Positions 16,104-23,725 of a stretch of 64,000 nucleotides of DNA are shown one piece after another (position 1 is the stretch's first letter; every line of letters starts with the position of its first letter). The DNA lies in assembly GCA_002373775.1 (NCBI GenBank), contig DFJW01000114.1, positions 10,361 through 74,360 on the forward strand, given 5' to 3'. The notes below the pieces were generated by a model. The model had not been told where the DNA came from and did no database searches. It saw only the letters and a program-made list of their open reading frames with translations. Source of the stretch: Ruminococcus flavefaciens. GTDB taxonomy: Bacteria; Bacillota; Clostridia; Oscillospirales; Ruminococcaceae. The translations under genes were made by a program, and so were the position numbers.

Positions 16104-17474
16104 TTATTTTATCACGGAAAATGCTTGCTTCAGCGTTGAAGCAGGTACTATATTTATGTCGTAATCAGTTGCATCTATCCCGGACATCGACTGCTTTGGT
16201 ATCACGCAAGTCCGGAATCCCATGCGTTCAGCTTCGCGTATGCGCTGAGAAATATGCGATACCGAACGTATCTCTCCGCCGAGACCGATCTCACCGAATG
16301 CAATGAGATCTTCGTCTATCTGCTTGTCCATAATACCTGAGTACAGCGCCATAGCTACCGGCAGATCGCCAGCCGGTTCATCGAGACGGAAACCGCCTAC
16401 GATATTCAGATAAACGTCCAGTGAGCCGAGGAAGATACCCAGTCTCTTTTCAAGTACGGCAATTATTATATTCAGCCGGTTGAAATCGAAACCGGTCGCC
16501 ATTCTCCTCGGTGCGGCGTAGCTTGTCTTGCATGCCAGCGCCTGAACTTCTGCAAGTATGGGACGGCTTCCCTCCATAACGCAGGCAACGCATGTTCCCG
16601 AAACGTTATGAGGTCTTCCGGAGAGCAGCATCTGAGAAGGATTGGCAACTTCCGTCAGTCCCTTGTCACGCATTTCGAACACGCCTATCTCATTTGTAGA
16701 GCCGAAACGGTTCTTGACAGCCCGCAGCAGCCTGTAGCTCTGATGGCGCTCGCCTTCGAAATACAGCACAGCGTCAACTATATGCTCCATGACCTTTGGA
16801 CCGGCAATGGCTCCGTCTTTATTCACATGACCGACTATTATCAGCGGTATCTCCTGCCTTTTGGCAGTGTGCATGAAGAGGTTGGTACATTCGCGGACCT
16901 GAGTCAGACTTCCGGGACTTGAGGAAATGCGGCTGATGCTCATGGTCTGTATGGAGTCGATGATAGCGATATCAGGAGCACTGGAAGCGATAGTGTCAGC
17001 GACAGCTTCCGCGTCAGTGGCTGTCAGCAGATAGAGATTCTCCGAGTTGACACCGAGACGCTGAGCACGCAGTTTTATCTGTCTTGCGGATTCTTCTCCC
17101 GAGACGTAGAGTATGGAGTGATCTTCGCCGAGATACTGACAGATCTGGAGAAGTATGGTGCTTTTTCCGATACCCGGTTCACCGCCGAGCAGGACCAGCG
17201 AGCCTTTAACAAGTCCGCCGCCGAGTACGCGGTTCAGTTCTCCGAGACCGGTATCATAGCGTACATCGCTGTCTATGCCTATATCATCCAGTTCAAGTAT
17301 GCTGTCTGAAAGGTCGGGCACACCGGCAGCATTGACGCCACCGGAAGGTTTCGGCGCATCTGCCAGTTCTTCCTCAAAGCTGTTCCATGCACCGCAGGAC
17401 GGGCACTTTCCGTTCCATTTGGAACTCTCGTATCCGCATTGATTGCAGGTGTAGATATATCTTGATCTTGCCAT
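16104..17474 (-). CDS. radA: DNA repair protein RadA
   Basis: 456 residues with all RadA/Sms features: an N-terminal C4 zinc finger (CNQCGYESSKWNGKCPSCG, cysteines 10, 13, 24, 27), Walker A GGEPGIGKST (97-106), the RadA-specific KNRFGSTNEIG motif, and a C-terminal Lon-like domain. It is a RecA-related helicase that helps branch migration in recombination. It starts six bases after the upstream lipoprotein gene and is followed by another lipoprotein and tmk. Confidence 0.96.
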   Translation of the reverse strand: MARSRYIYTCNQCGYESSKWNGKCPSCGAWNSFEEELADAPKPSGGVNAAGVPDLSDSILELDDIGIDSDVRYDTGLGELNRVLGGGLVKGSLVLLGGEPGIGKSTILLQICQYLGEDHSILYVSGEESARQIKLRAQRLGVNSENLYLLTATDAEAVADTIASSAPDIAIIDSIQTMSISRISSSPGSLTQVRECTNLFMHTAKRQEIPLIIVGHVNKDGAIAGPKVMEHIVDAVLYFEGERHQSYRLLRAVKNRFGSTNEIGVFEMRDKGLTEVANPSQMLLSGRPHNVSGTCVACVMEGSRPILAEVQALACKTSYAAPRRMATGFDFNRLNIIIAVLEKRLGIFLGSLDVYLNIVGGFRLDEPAGDLPVAMALYSGIMDKQIDEDLIAFGEIGLGGEIRSVSHISQRIREAERMGFRTCVIPKQSMSGIDATDYDINIVPASTLKQAFSVIK

Positions 17475-17480
17475 GGCTTA

Positions 17481-18566
17481 TCAGTTGAGAGCGGTCAGCA
17501 GTTCTTCGTCACAGAGAATGTGACCTCTGCCGCAGTTGAAAACGCTGTCTGACATTGAACTGAAAGAGTAGTCGGATAATTCACCGCTTTCAAGGCTGAC
17601 AGCTGAGATGCTGTTGCCGTTGATAACGAGCACATCACGGGTTTCTATGTCGTAAATGACATGACCGATATTGCCCATGCCTTCTCCTGCTTCTGAAAGA
17701 CTGCCGTCTTCTGAGAATCTGAACACATGGCAGACGGAATTCACTTCTTCACCCTCGGAGATCACAAGTTCCGGCACTGAATCGCCGTTGAGATCAGCTA
17801 TCTCAAAGGCAGTATCATCGCCGGCTTCATGCGGATATTCTGAAAGCGTTTTCATGAAAGCATCCTTCTGACTGCGGCTGAGTACAGCGCCCCAGCTTTC
17901 GCTGACGTAGAGCGCGTAGTCTATACTGCTGTCACCAAAGCTGTATTTCCTTCCCAGTTTGAGGGATGCCGGATCCGAGTATTCGGAAAGTGTTTCGAGA
18001 AATTCCGGATAAAGTACCTCTTCGTGGTCTATCATATAAGTAATAGCTCCGCCTTTTGCAGCAGAACGGCTGTTATCGTAGTAATTGACTATCTGGGAAA
18101 AGCTTCCGCCGTCAAGGGTATCGTATTCGCCGATGACGAAATCCTCAGCAGTAAATCTGAACTCAATGGCATTCTTCTGCGGGATGTAGAAAGCTTCTCC
18201 TTTGGGAACGCTGGTTATCTCTGTGAGATTTCCGCCGGATACAGTATAAATGAGAAGATCTGCTCCCGGCTCTGCTGATATGATGAGTTCCGGAGAACCG
18301 TCGCCGTCTAAGTCATGCAGATCGAACATGGAGCCTGTTCCGTAGTTGTATTTGACGAAAGAGCCGGAAGAAGCGAACTCCTTCAGTTTATCTTCGTACA
18401 GTTTCTGCCAGTCAAAGACCACACTGTGGGGATCGACCGTTGCTTCTGTAACATTTTCTGTGACCACTTCGTCTGATACTGCTGAGCCTGTCTTGCTTGC
18501 ACAGCCTGCGGCAGACAATGCCGTCAGAAAAGCAAGAAATACGGCAGACTTATTGATGTTTTTCAC
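17481..18566 (-). CDS. Lipoprotein with two FG-GAP/VCBS-like repeats
   Basis: 361 residues. The lipobox is LSAAGC and the start is GTG at 18566, with AGGAGG 8 bases upstream. Two short Asp-rich motifs, FDLHDLDGDGSPELIIS and FEIADLNGDSVPELVIS, are typical calcium-binding loops of FG-GAP/VCBS-type beta-propeller repeats. It is probably an extracytoplasmic surface protein. It is first gene of the radA-tmk operon, driven by the promoter at 18605-18633. The role is unknown. Confidence 0.75.
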   Translation of the reverse strand: MKNINKSAVFLAFLTALSAAGCASKTGSAVSDEVVTENVTEATVDPHSVVFDWQKLYEDKLKEFASSGSFVKYNYGTGSMFDLHDLDGDGSPELIISAEPGADLLIYTVSGGNLTEITSVPKGEAFYIPQKNAIEFRFTAEDFVIGEYDTLDGGSFSQIVNYYDNSRSAAKGGAITYMIDHEEVLYPEFLETLSEYSDPASLKLGRKYSFGDSSIDYALYVSESWGAVLSRSQKDAFMKTLSEYPHEAGDDTAFEIADLNGDSVPELVISEGEEVNSVCHVFRFSEDGSLSEAGEGMGNIGHVIYDIETRDVLVINGNSISAVSLESGELSDYSFSSMSDSVFNCGRGHILCDEELLTALN

Positions 18567-18604
18567 GAATGTTGCCTCCTGAAAAATGATTTATTTCTTA
18601 ATAC

Positions 18605-18633
18605 ATTCTATCACTTTTTGCGGACTATGTCAA
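18605..18633 (-). promoter_or_regulatory. Promoter of the lipoprotein-radA-lipoprotein-tmk operon
   Basis: On the minus strand: TTGACA (18633-18628), 17 bases, TAGAAT (18610-18605). Confidence 0.8.
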
Positions 18634-18674
18634 TCAGGTGAGATTACATTTTGTTTACATTATTTCCTAAGCAC

Positions 18675-18703
18675 TTGCTAACACTTTGACAATGTGATAT
18701 AAT
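18675..18703 (+). promoter_or_regulatory. Promoter of the paired lipoprotein genes
   Basis: TTGCTA (18675-18680), 17 bases, TATAAT (18698-18703). Divergent from the radA operon promoter. Confidence 0.75.
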
Positions 18704-18780
18704 CACTTTGACAGCATTCTGTCATTGACAGCGTATGTGTATTTATACGCAGCACAAAAATGTTACAAGGAGAAAACAGA

Positions 18781-19314
18781 ATGAAGAGGTATTGGGCAGC
18801 AGTGCTCGCACTTTCAGTTCCGGTATGTGCATTCGCATCATGCGGAGATACCAAAAGCAGCGAAAGCGGGAAAGGTTCCTACGAAGATGCGTTAGAGGAA
18901 TATGTTGAAGCTTTCAACAGCCGTTCCGGCGAGGATTTCCTGAAGGCAGCGTACCCTGACTTTATGGTAGATGCGTTAAAGTCAGGTTCAGAAGATGAAT
19001 TCGATGCAGCCATTGAACAATATGATTCTATGATCGAAGATCAGTTTGCGGATTATGAGGAAAGAGTCGGCAGCAATGTGAAGATCTCTGTTGACATAAA
19101 GGAAGCAGAAAAGCTCAGCGATGAAGACCTGACCAGTTTTCAGAAGACCGTGGACGGATTCTGCGGACAGCATGAGATAGACGATGAGCATAAATTAACA
19201 GAAGGATACAAGCTGAAGGTAAAAACCGTTGTCCATGGCGATGACGGAGAAGAAAACGAAGAAAGTTCGTTCATTGTCGTTTGTGTTGATGACAATGAAT
19301 GGATGATAAACTAA
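18781..19314 (+). CDS. Lipoprotein of unknown function
   Basis: 177 residues from ATG 18781 (AAGGAGAAAA upstream). Signal peptide with lipobox FASC (Cys 20), then a mature domain starting YEDALEEYVEAFNSRSGEDFLKA. The domain is clearly related to the C-terminal domain of the next gene, which has YEDVIMDFETAINTQDGEGML and an equivalent ending (VDNEWRI versus VDDNEWMI). The two look like a tandem duplication. The fold resembles small NTF2/DUF4878-like lipoprotein domains, but this is only a guess. Confidence 0.7.
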   Translation: MKRYWAAVLALSVPVCAFASCGDTKSSESGKGSYEDALEEYVEAFNSRSGEDFLKAAYPDFMVDALKSGSEDEFDAAIEQYDSMIEDQFADYEERVGSNVKISVDIKEAEKLSDEDLTSFQKTVDGFCGQHEIDDEHKLTEGYKLKVKTVVHGDDGEENEESSFIVVCVDDNEWMIN

Positions 19315-19340
19315 ACCAACGATTTTTCAGGAGGTAAGGT

Positions 19341-20138
19341 ATGAAAAAAACATTAGCATTAATTATGGCGCTTTCAATGTCAGTATGTGCATTTGCAGCC
19401 TGCGGAGAATCTGATGATGACGACAGCACAGGCAGCAAGAAGAGCTCATCATCATCTTACGACGACGATGACGACGACGCAGATTATTCCGGAAGCAACA
19501 AGAATAAGAAGAAGGAGGGCGGCGAGAGTTCTGAGGCCGATACAGAGCCTGTGACAGATGAGCCGGAGACAGAGGAGCCGGAGACAGAGGAGCCTGAGAC
19601 CACTACTGAGGAGATCACAACTGAGCCCGAAACAGAGAAGCCTGAACCCACTACTGAGGAGGCAACACCTGTACCGGCAGTTCTGGATGATTCATATGAA
19701 GACGTGATAATGGATTTTGAGACCGCTATCAATACTCAGGACGGCGAAGGCATGCTGAACGCCATGTTCCCGTCTTTCGTGATGACCGGACTGAAGGAAC
19801 AGCTCGGAAGTGAATGGGATTCATACCTTGAAATGATAAGCGAAGGCTTTGCACAGGGATTCGCCGGCACAGCCGGAGAGAGCATAGCAGCTGATTTCCT
19901 TGTAGTCCTCAATCCAAAGTCAGCTGAAGCCCTCACTGATATCAGCGCTCAGCAGGCAGCTGTAGATGAATACTGCACTGAACTCGGCATCAGCGAGAAG
20001 CACACAGTTGCAGCAGCATACACTGTAACAACGAATATGTCTGTAACCAATAACGGAAAAAGCAATGCAAGAGACGTTGATCTTATAGTTTACTATGTAG
20101 ACAATGAATGGCGCATTGATACATCATCAATGGAATGA
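19341..20138 (+). CDS. Lipoprotein with acidic and Thr/Glu/Pro-rich tether, paralogue of the preceding gene
   Basis: 265 residues. Signal peptide and lipobox FAAC (Cys 20), a run of aspartates (residues 39-46), a Lys-rich patch and then a repetitive TEEPE/TTEE tether (about 70-115). A C-terminal domain of about 145 residues matches that of the lipoprotein at 18781. It lies 26 bases downstream of that gene with its own GGAGG site, so the two are probably co-transcribed. The longer tether may place the domain beyond the peptidoglycan. Function unknown. Confidence 0.7.
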   Translation: MKKTLALIMALSMSVCAFAACGESDDDDSTGSKKSSSSSYDDDDDDADYSGSNKNKKKEGGESSEADTEPVTDEPETEEPETEEPETTTEEITTEPETEKPEPTTEEATPVPAVLDDSYEDVIMDFETAINTQDGEGMLNAMFPSFVMTGLKEQLGSEWDSYLEMISEGFAQGFAGTAGESIAADFLVVLNPKSAEALTDISAQQAAVDEYCTELGISEKHTVAAAYTVTTNMSVTNNGKSNARDVDLIVYYVDNEWRIDTSSME

Positions 20139-20149
20139 CGATAAAGTTT

Positions 20150-20194
20150 ACGGAGCATATGCCGCATGTGACGGCGTATGTTCCGTATTTTTTT
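20150..20194 (+). terminator. Terminator after the lipoprotein pair
   Basis: ACGGAGCATATGCCG pairs with CGGCGTATGTTCCGT (15 pairs, two G-U) around CATGTGA, followed by A and seven T. Confidence 0.9.
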
Positions 20195-20205
20195 GCCTGT
20201 GCCTC

Positions 20206-20234
20206 TTGACAACCGCCTTAATTCGTGATACAAT
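20206..20234 (+). promoter_or_regulatory. Promoter of the T-box/asnS operon
   Basis: TTGACA (20206-20211), 17 bases, TACAAT (20229-20234). Confidence 0.85.
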
Positions 20235-20240
20235 ACATAT

Positions 20241-20493
20241 ATCAAATGCAACGACGGAGAGAAGTAGCATGGAATATCGTTCCCAGAGAGTGCGGAGCAG
20301 GTGAGAGCCGCGCATCAGAGTCCTTGTGAATAACACTCCCGAGCAGCAGACCGAAAGGATACCGCTAACGGTATTTGAGTAAGCGAGACGTGTTCCGCAC
20401 GTTACAGCGGCTCAAAAGTGATCGCTTTTGCGATAATTCAGGTGGCACCACGGGTAATAATGCTCCCGTCCTGTATCAGGACGGGAGTTTTTT
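20241..20493 (+). promoter_or_regulatory. T-box riboswitch, asparagine-specific (specifier AAC)
   Basis: A full T-box leader. Stem I has the AGAGAAGTAGC-type loop motif near 20260, and the specifier loop TGAATAACACTCC reads AAC (20332-20334), an Asn codon. The conserved T-box is AATTCAGGTGGCACCACG (20435-20452). The terminator stem is CTCCCGTCCTG/CAGGACGGGAG (20463-20487) with six T. Uncharged tRNA-Asn should stabilise the antiterminator and turn on asnS and the genes behind it. Confidence 0.95.
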
Positions 20494-20531
20494 GTATATT
20501 TCCGTCTAATAATTTGAAAGGAAAGATCATT

Positions 20532-21902
20532 ATGAAGCACACAGATGTCAAGGAGATAATCTCATCACAGGATTATGTAGGAAAAAACGTAACGGTATGC
20601 GGCTGGGTACGCACTTCACGCAATTCCAAGAGCGTTGCGTTCGTTGAACTCAACGACGGCACATCACTGAAGAACATACAGGTAGTGGTTGAAAAAGGCG
20701 AGGGCGACTATAAAGAGCCGCGTGTAGGCATGTCCCTGAAGGTTGAGGGAAATGTGGTAGCAGGCCGCAATAATACAGTTGAGATAAACACAGTGCCGGA
20801 GAATATAACAGTTCTCGGTGATGCTCCTACTGATTATCCGCTTCAGAAGAAGGGACACACTCTCGAATTTCTTCGTACTATCCCTCATCTCCGCGGACGC
20901 ACGAATACATTCAACGCTGTATGGCGTGTGCGTTCAGTGCTTGCAGCAGCTATACACGAATACTTCCAGAAGAACAACTATGTATATGTAAATACTCCCC
21001 TCATCACAGGAAGCGACTGTGAGGGAGCAGGTGAGATGTTCCAGGTAACAACGAACGGATTCACAACTGAGTACAAGACAGAGGAAGAGTACTATGCAAA
21101 CGACTTCTTCGGCAAGAAGGCTGGACTTTCGGTATCCGGTCAGCTTGAAGGCGAAATGGCAGCAATGGCAATGGGCAAGATATACACCTTCGGACCTTCA
21201 TTCCGTGCAGAGAACTCCAACACCCCCAAGCATCTTGCAGAATTCTGGCATGTAGAGCCTGAGGTAGCTTTTGCAGAGCTTCCTGATGTCATAGAGATCG
21301 CAGAGGATATGCTCAAATACGTTATCCGTCAGCTGCTCGACAAATGCCCGGATGAAGTTGCCTTTTTTGACGCACACTTTGAGAAGGGACTCAAGGCACG
21401 TCTTGAAGAACTCATCTCCCACGAGTTCGGAAGAGTGACATATACCGAAGCTATCAGACTTCTTCAGGAATCCGGCGAGAAGTTCGTATATCCTGTAGAA
21501 TGGGGCTGTGACCTCCAGACAGAACATGAGAGATACATCTCCGAGAAGGTATTCAAGAAGGCTGTATTCGTTACAGACTATCCCAAGGAGATCAAGTCAT
21601 TCTATATGAAGCAGAATCCCGACGGCAAGACAGTTGCAGCAGTTGATCTGCTCGTTCCCGGCGTCGGAGAGATAATCGGCGGCAGTGAGAGAGAAGCGGA
21701 TTACGATAAGCTCATCGCAGCAATGAACGAGAGAGGCATGAACCTTGACCTCTACAGCGACTATCTTGACCTCCGCAAGTTCGGTTCAGTGCCTCACGGC
21801 GGATTTGGTCTGGGCTTTGAGAGACTTATCATGTACACTACAGGCATGGCAAATATCCGTGATGTTATCCTCTTCCCGAGAACAGTTGGTTCTATAAGAT
21901 AA
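20532..21902 (+). CDS. asnS: Asparaginyl-tRNA synthetase
   Basis: 456 residues from ATG 20532 (GAAAGGAAAG upstream). The N-terminal OB-fold anticodon-binding domain (CGWVRTSRNSKSVAFVELND) is followed by a class II catalytic core with motif 2 (FRAENSNTPKHLAEFWHVEPE) and motif 3 (GFGLGFERLIMYTTG). The FRAENS sequence favours AsnRS over AspRS, as does the Asn-specific T-box in front. The frame is open upstream to 20418, but that part is T-box leader. Confidence 0.95.
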   Translation: MKHTDVKEIISSQDYVGKNVTVCGWVRTSRNSKSVAFVELNDGTSLKNIQVVVEKGEGDYKEPRVGMSLKVEGNVVAGRNNTVEINTVPENITVLGDAPTDYPLQKKGHTLEFLRTIPHLRGRTNTFNAVWRVRSVLAAAIHEYFQKNNYVYVNTPLITGSDCEGAGEMFQVTTNGFTTEYKTEEEYYANDFFGKKAGLSVSGQLEGEMAAMAMGKIYTFGPSFRAENSNTPKHLAEFWHVEPEVAFAELPDVIEIAEDMLKYVIRQLLDKCPDEVAFFDAHFEKGLKARLEELISHEFGRVTYTEAIRLLQESGEKFVYPVEWGCDLQTEHERYISEKVFKKAVFVTDYPKEIKSFYMKQNPDGKTVAAVDLLVPGVGEIIGGSEREADYDKLIAAMNERGMNLDLYSDYLDLRKFGSVPHGGFGLGFERLIMYTTGMANIRDVILFPRTVGSIR

Positions 21903-21933
21903 GGATCAGAATAAATATTATAGGCGGTGCTTT

Positions 21934-22581
21934 ATGAAAAAGATAATATCATTGATACTTGCATGCACAGCAGCAACATGTGCATTTGTTTCATGCGGAG
22001 ACAAGGACAGCTCAGGCTCTGAGAGCTCTTCGTCACCGATAGTCGGAAAGTGGAATATGGTAGGCGGAGATAAGCTGGAAGAATTCCACATGAAATACGG
22101 CGATGACGTTTCAGCAGTTGCCGAATTCAAGGGAAACGGAAAAATGACAGAGGCTATCCACTTGAATTCCACTGAGTTATGGTATATAAAGGATGATGAG
22201 ACTTTTATCCTTAGCGGCAGAGAATTTGAGATCACCGGCTCTGACGGCGATGAACTCGAAATAAGCTATATGGGGCAGAAAGTAGCTGCATTCACCGACC
22301 ACGAAGGTGAGGGCATATATGGCAGATATACTGCACCTGATGAAATGGGTTTCGATGAGCTCGGTGAAGTCTATGTGACTTTCCATGACGACGCAACGTC
22401 CGAATTGGATGCAACTGTCGAAGGCACATATACCTTCGATGAGAAGGCTGGGGAACTGGATGTCAGCATTTCTTCAGAAGATGAGGAAGACAAAGGACCT
22501 GCAAAAGTTGAATTTGACGGAGACAAGATGACGGTGACCAACAGCAAAGGTATAGTTACAGTCTTTGAACGAATGGACTGA
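21934..22581 (+). CDS. Lipoprotein of unknown function between asnS and asnA
   Basis: 215 residues. Signal peptide and lipobox FVSC (Cys 21), a Ser-rich tether, then a beta-rich domain (about 32-215) beginning IVGKWNMVGG and ending GIVTVFERMD, which suggests a lipocalin-like barrel. There is no terminator before or after it, so it is probably transcribed with asnS and asnA under the Asn T-box. A link to asparagine is not evident from its sequence. Confidence 0.7.
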   Translation: MKKIISLILACTAATCAFVSCGDKDSSGSESSSSPIVGKWNMVGGDKLEEFHMKYGDDVSAVAEFKGNGKMTEAIHLNSTELWYIKDDETFILSGREFEITGSDGDELEISYMGQKVAAFTDHEGEGIYGRYTAPDEMGFDELGEVYVTFHDDATSELDATVEGTYTFDEKAGELDVSISSEDEEDKGPAKVEFDGDKMTVTNSKGIVTVFERMD

Positions 22582-22658
22582 ACAAATAATGTACAGCACA
22601 GGGAGCATCAATGGCGCTGTTCTCTGTAAAATATATCAAGAAAAGGAAAGTGATTATT

Positions 22659-23669
22659 ATGTCAAGATCGCTGTATATCCCTGAGGGCTATAAACCGGCT
22701 CTCACATTGAGAGAAACTCAGCATGCAATCAAGTATATCAAGGATATCTTCCAGCAGGCGCTTGCGATAGTGCTCACACTGGACAGAGTATCTGCACCGC
22801 TTATCGTAAGCAAGGGCAGCGGTATCAACGACGACCTCAACGGCGTAGAGAGAAAGGTCGATTTTGATATCAAGGAGATCGGCAGTGAAGCAGAAGTCGT
22901 TCAGTCGCTTGCGAAGTGGAAGAGAATGGCACTTTACAGATACGGCTATGAGCCGGGTGAGGGCATATATACGGATATGAACGCTATACGCCGTGATGAT
23001 GATACTGACAATACCCATTCTATCTTTGTAGATCAGTGGGACTGGGAAAAAGTCATCACCCGCGAGCAGCGTACAGTGGAGTATCTGAAGGAAACTGTGA
23101 AGAACGTTGTCAAGGCAGTTGCATACACAAAGCGCAAGGTCAGCAACCGCTACCCGCAGATAGCAGGAAAGATCTGCGATGAGCCGTTTTTCATCACAGC
23201 TCAGGAGCTGGAGGATATGTATCCCGACAAGACAGGTCACGAGCGCGAGCGCCTTATCACAAAGGAGCACAAGACAGTATTCCTCATGGGTATCGGCGGC
23301 AAGCTTGCCAGCGGAAAGAAGCACGACGGAAGAGCTCCCGACTATGATGACTGGTCACTGAACGGCGATATACTCGTCTGGGACGACGTTCTCAACGATT
23401 CACTGGAGATATCCTCAATGGGTATCCGTGTTGATGAGGCAGCTCTTGCAAAGCAGCTTGCAGAATGCGGAGCAGAAGACAGGATGCAGTACAAGTATCA
23501 CCAGATGATAGCTGACGGTACACTTCCGCTGACTATCGGCGGCGGTATCGGTCAGTCGAGACTCTGCATGCTTCTCCTCGACAAAGCACATATCGGCGAG
23601 GTCCAGTCTTCTATCTGGCCTCAGGATATGATAGATAAGTGTGCTGAAAACGGCATAACTCTTCTTTAA
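22659..23669 (+). CDS. asnA: Aspartate-ammonia ligase (asparagine synthetase A)
   Basis: 336 residues from ATG 22659, preceded by GAAAGG. The sequence follows AsnA throughout: LRETQHAIKYIKDIFQ near the start, then SKGSGINDDLNGVERKVDF, DQWDWEKVI and LTIGGGIGQSRLCMLLL at the C-terminus. AsnA makes asparagine from aspartate, ammonia and ATP and is structurally related to class II tRNA synthetases. Placed downstream of asnS with no terminator between, it is likely controlled by the same Asn-responsive T-box, so low charged tRNA-Asn would raise both synthesis and charging. Confidence 0.95.
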   Translation: MSRSLYIPEGYKPALTLRETQHAIKYIKDIFQQALAIVLTLDRVSAPLIVSKGSGINDDLNGVERKVDFDIKEIGSEAEVVQSLAKWKRMALYRYGYEPGEGIYTDMNAIRRDDDTDNTHSIFVDQWDWEKVITREQRTVEYLKETVKNVVKAVAYTKRKVSNRYPQIAGKICDEPFFITAQELEDMYPDKTGHERERLITKEHKTVFLMGIGGKLASGKKHDGRAPDYDDWSLNGDILVWDDVLNDSLEISSMGIRVDEAALAKQLAECGAEDRMQYKYHQMIADGTLPLTIGGGIGQSRLCMLLLDKAHIGEVQSSIWPQDMIDKCAENGITLL

Positions 23670-23682
23670 GCATAAAAGAATA

Positions 23683-23725
23683 AGCCGGAGGCTTGAACGT
23701 AAGTCCTATGCCTCCGGCTGTTTTT
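23683..23725. terminator. Bidirectional terminator between asnA and the GH53 gene
   Basis: AGCCGGAGGC (23683-23692) pairs with GCCTCCGGCT (23710-23719), followed by GTTTTT on the plus strand and TATTCTTTT on the minus strand. Confidence 0.8.
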
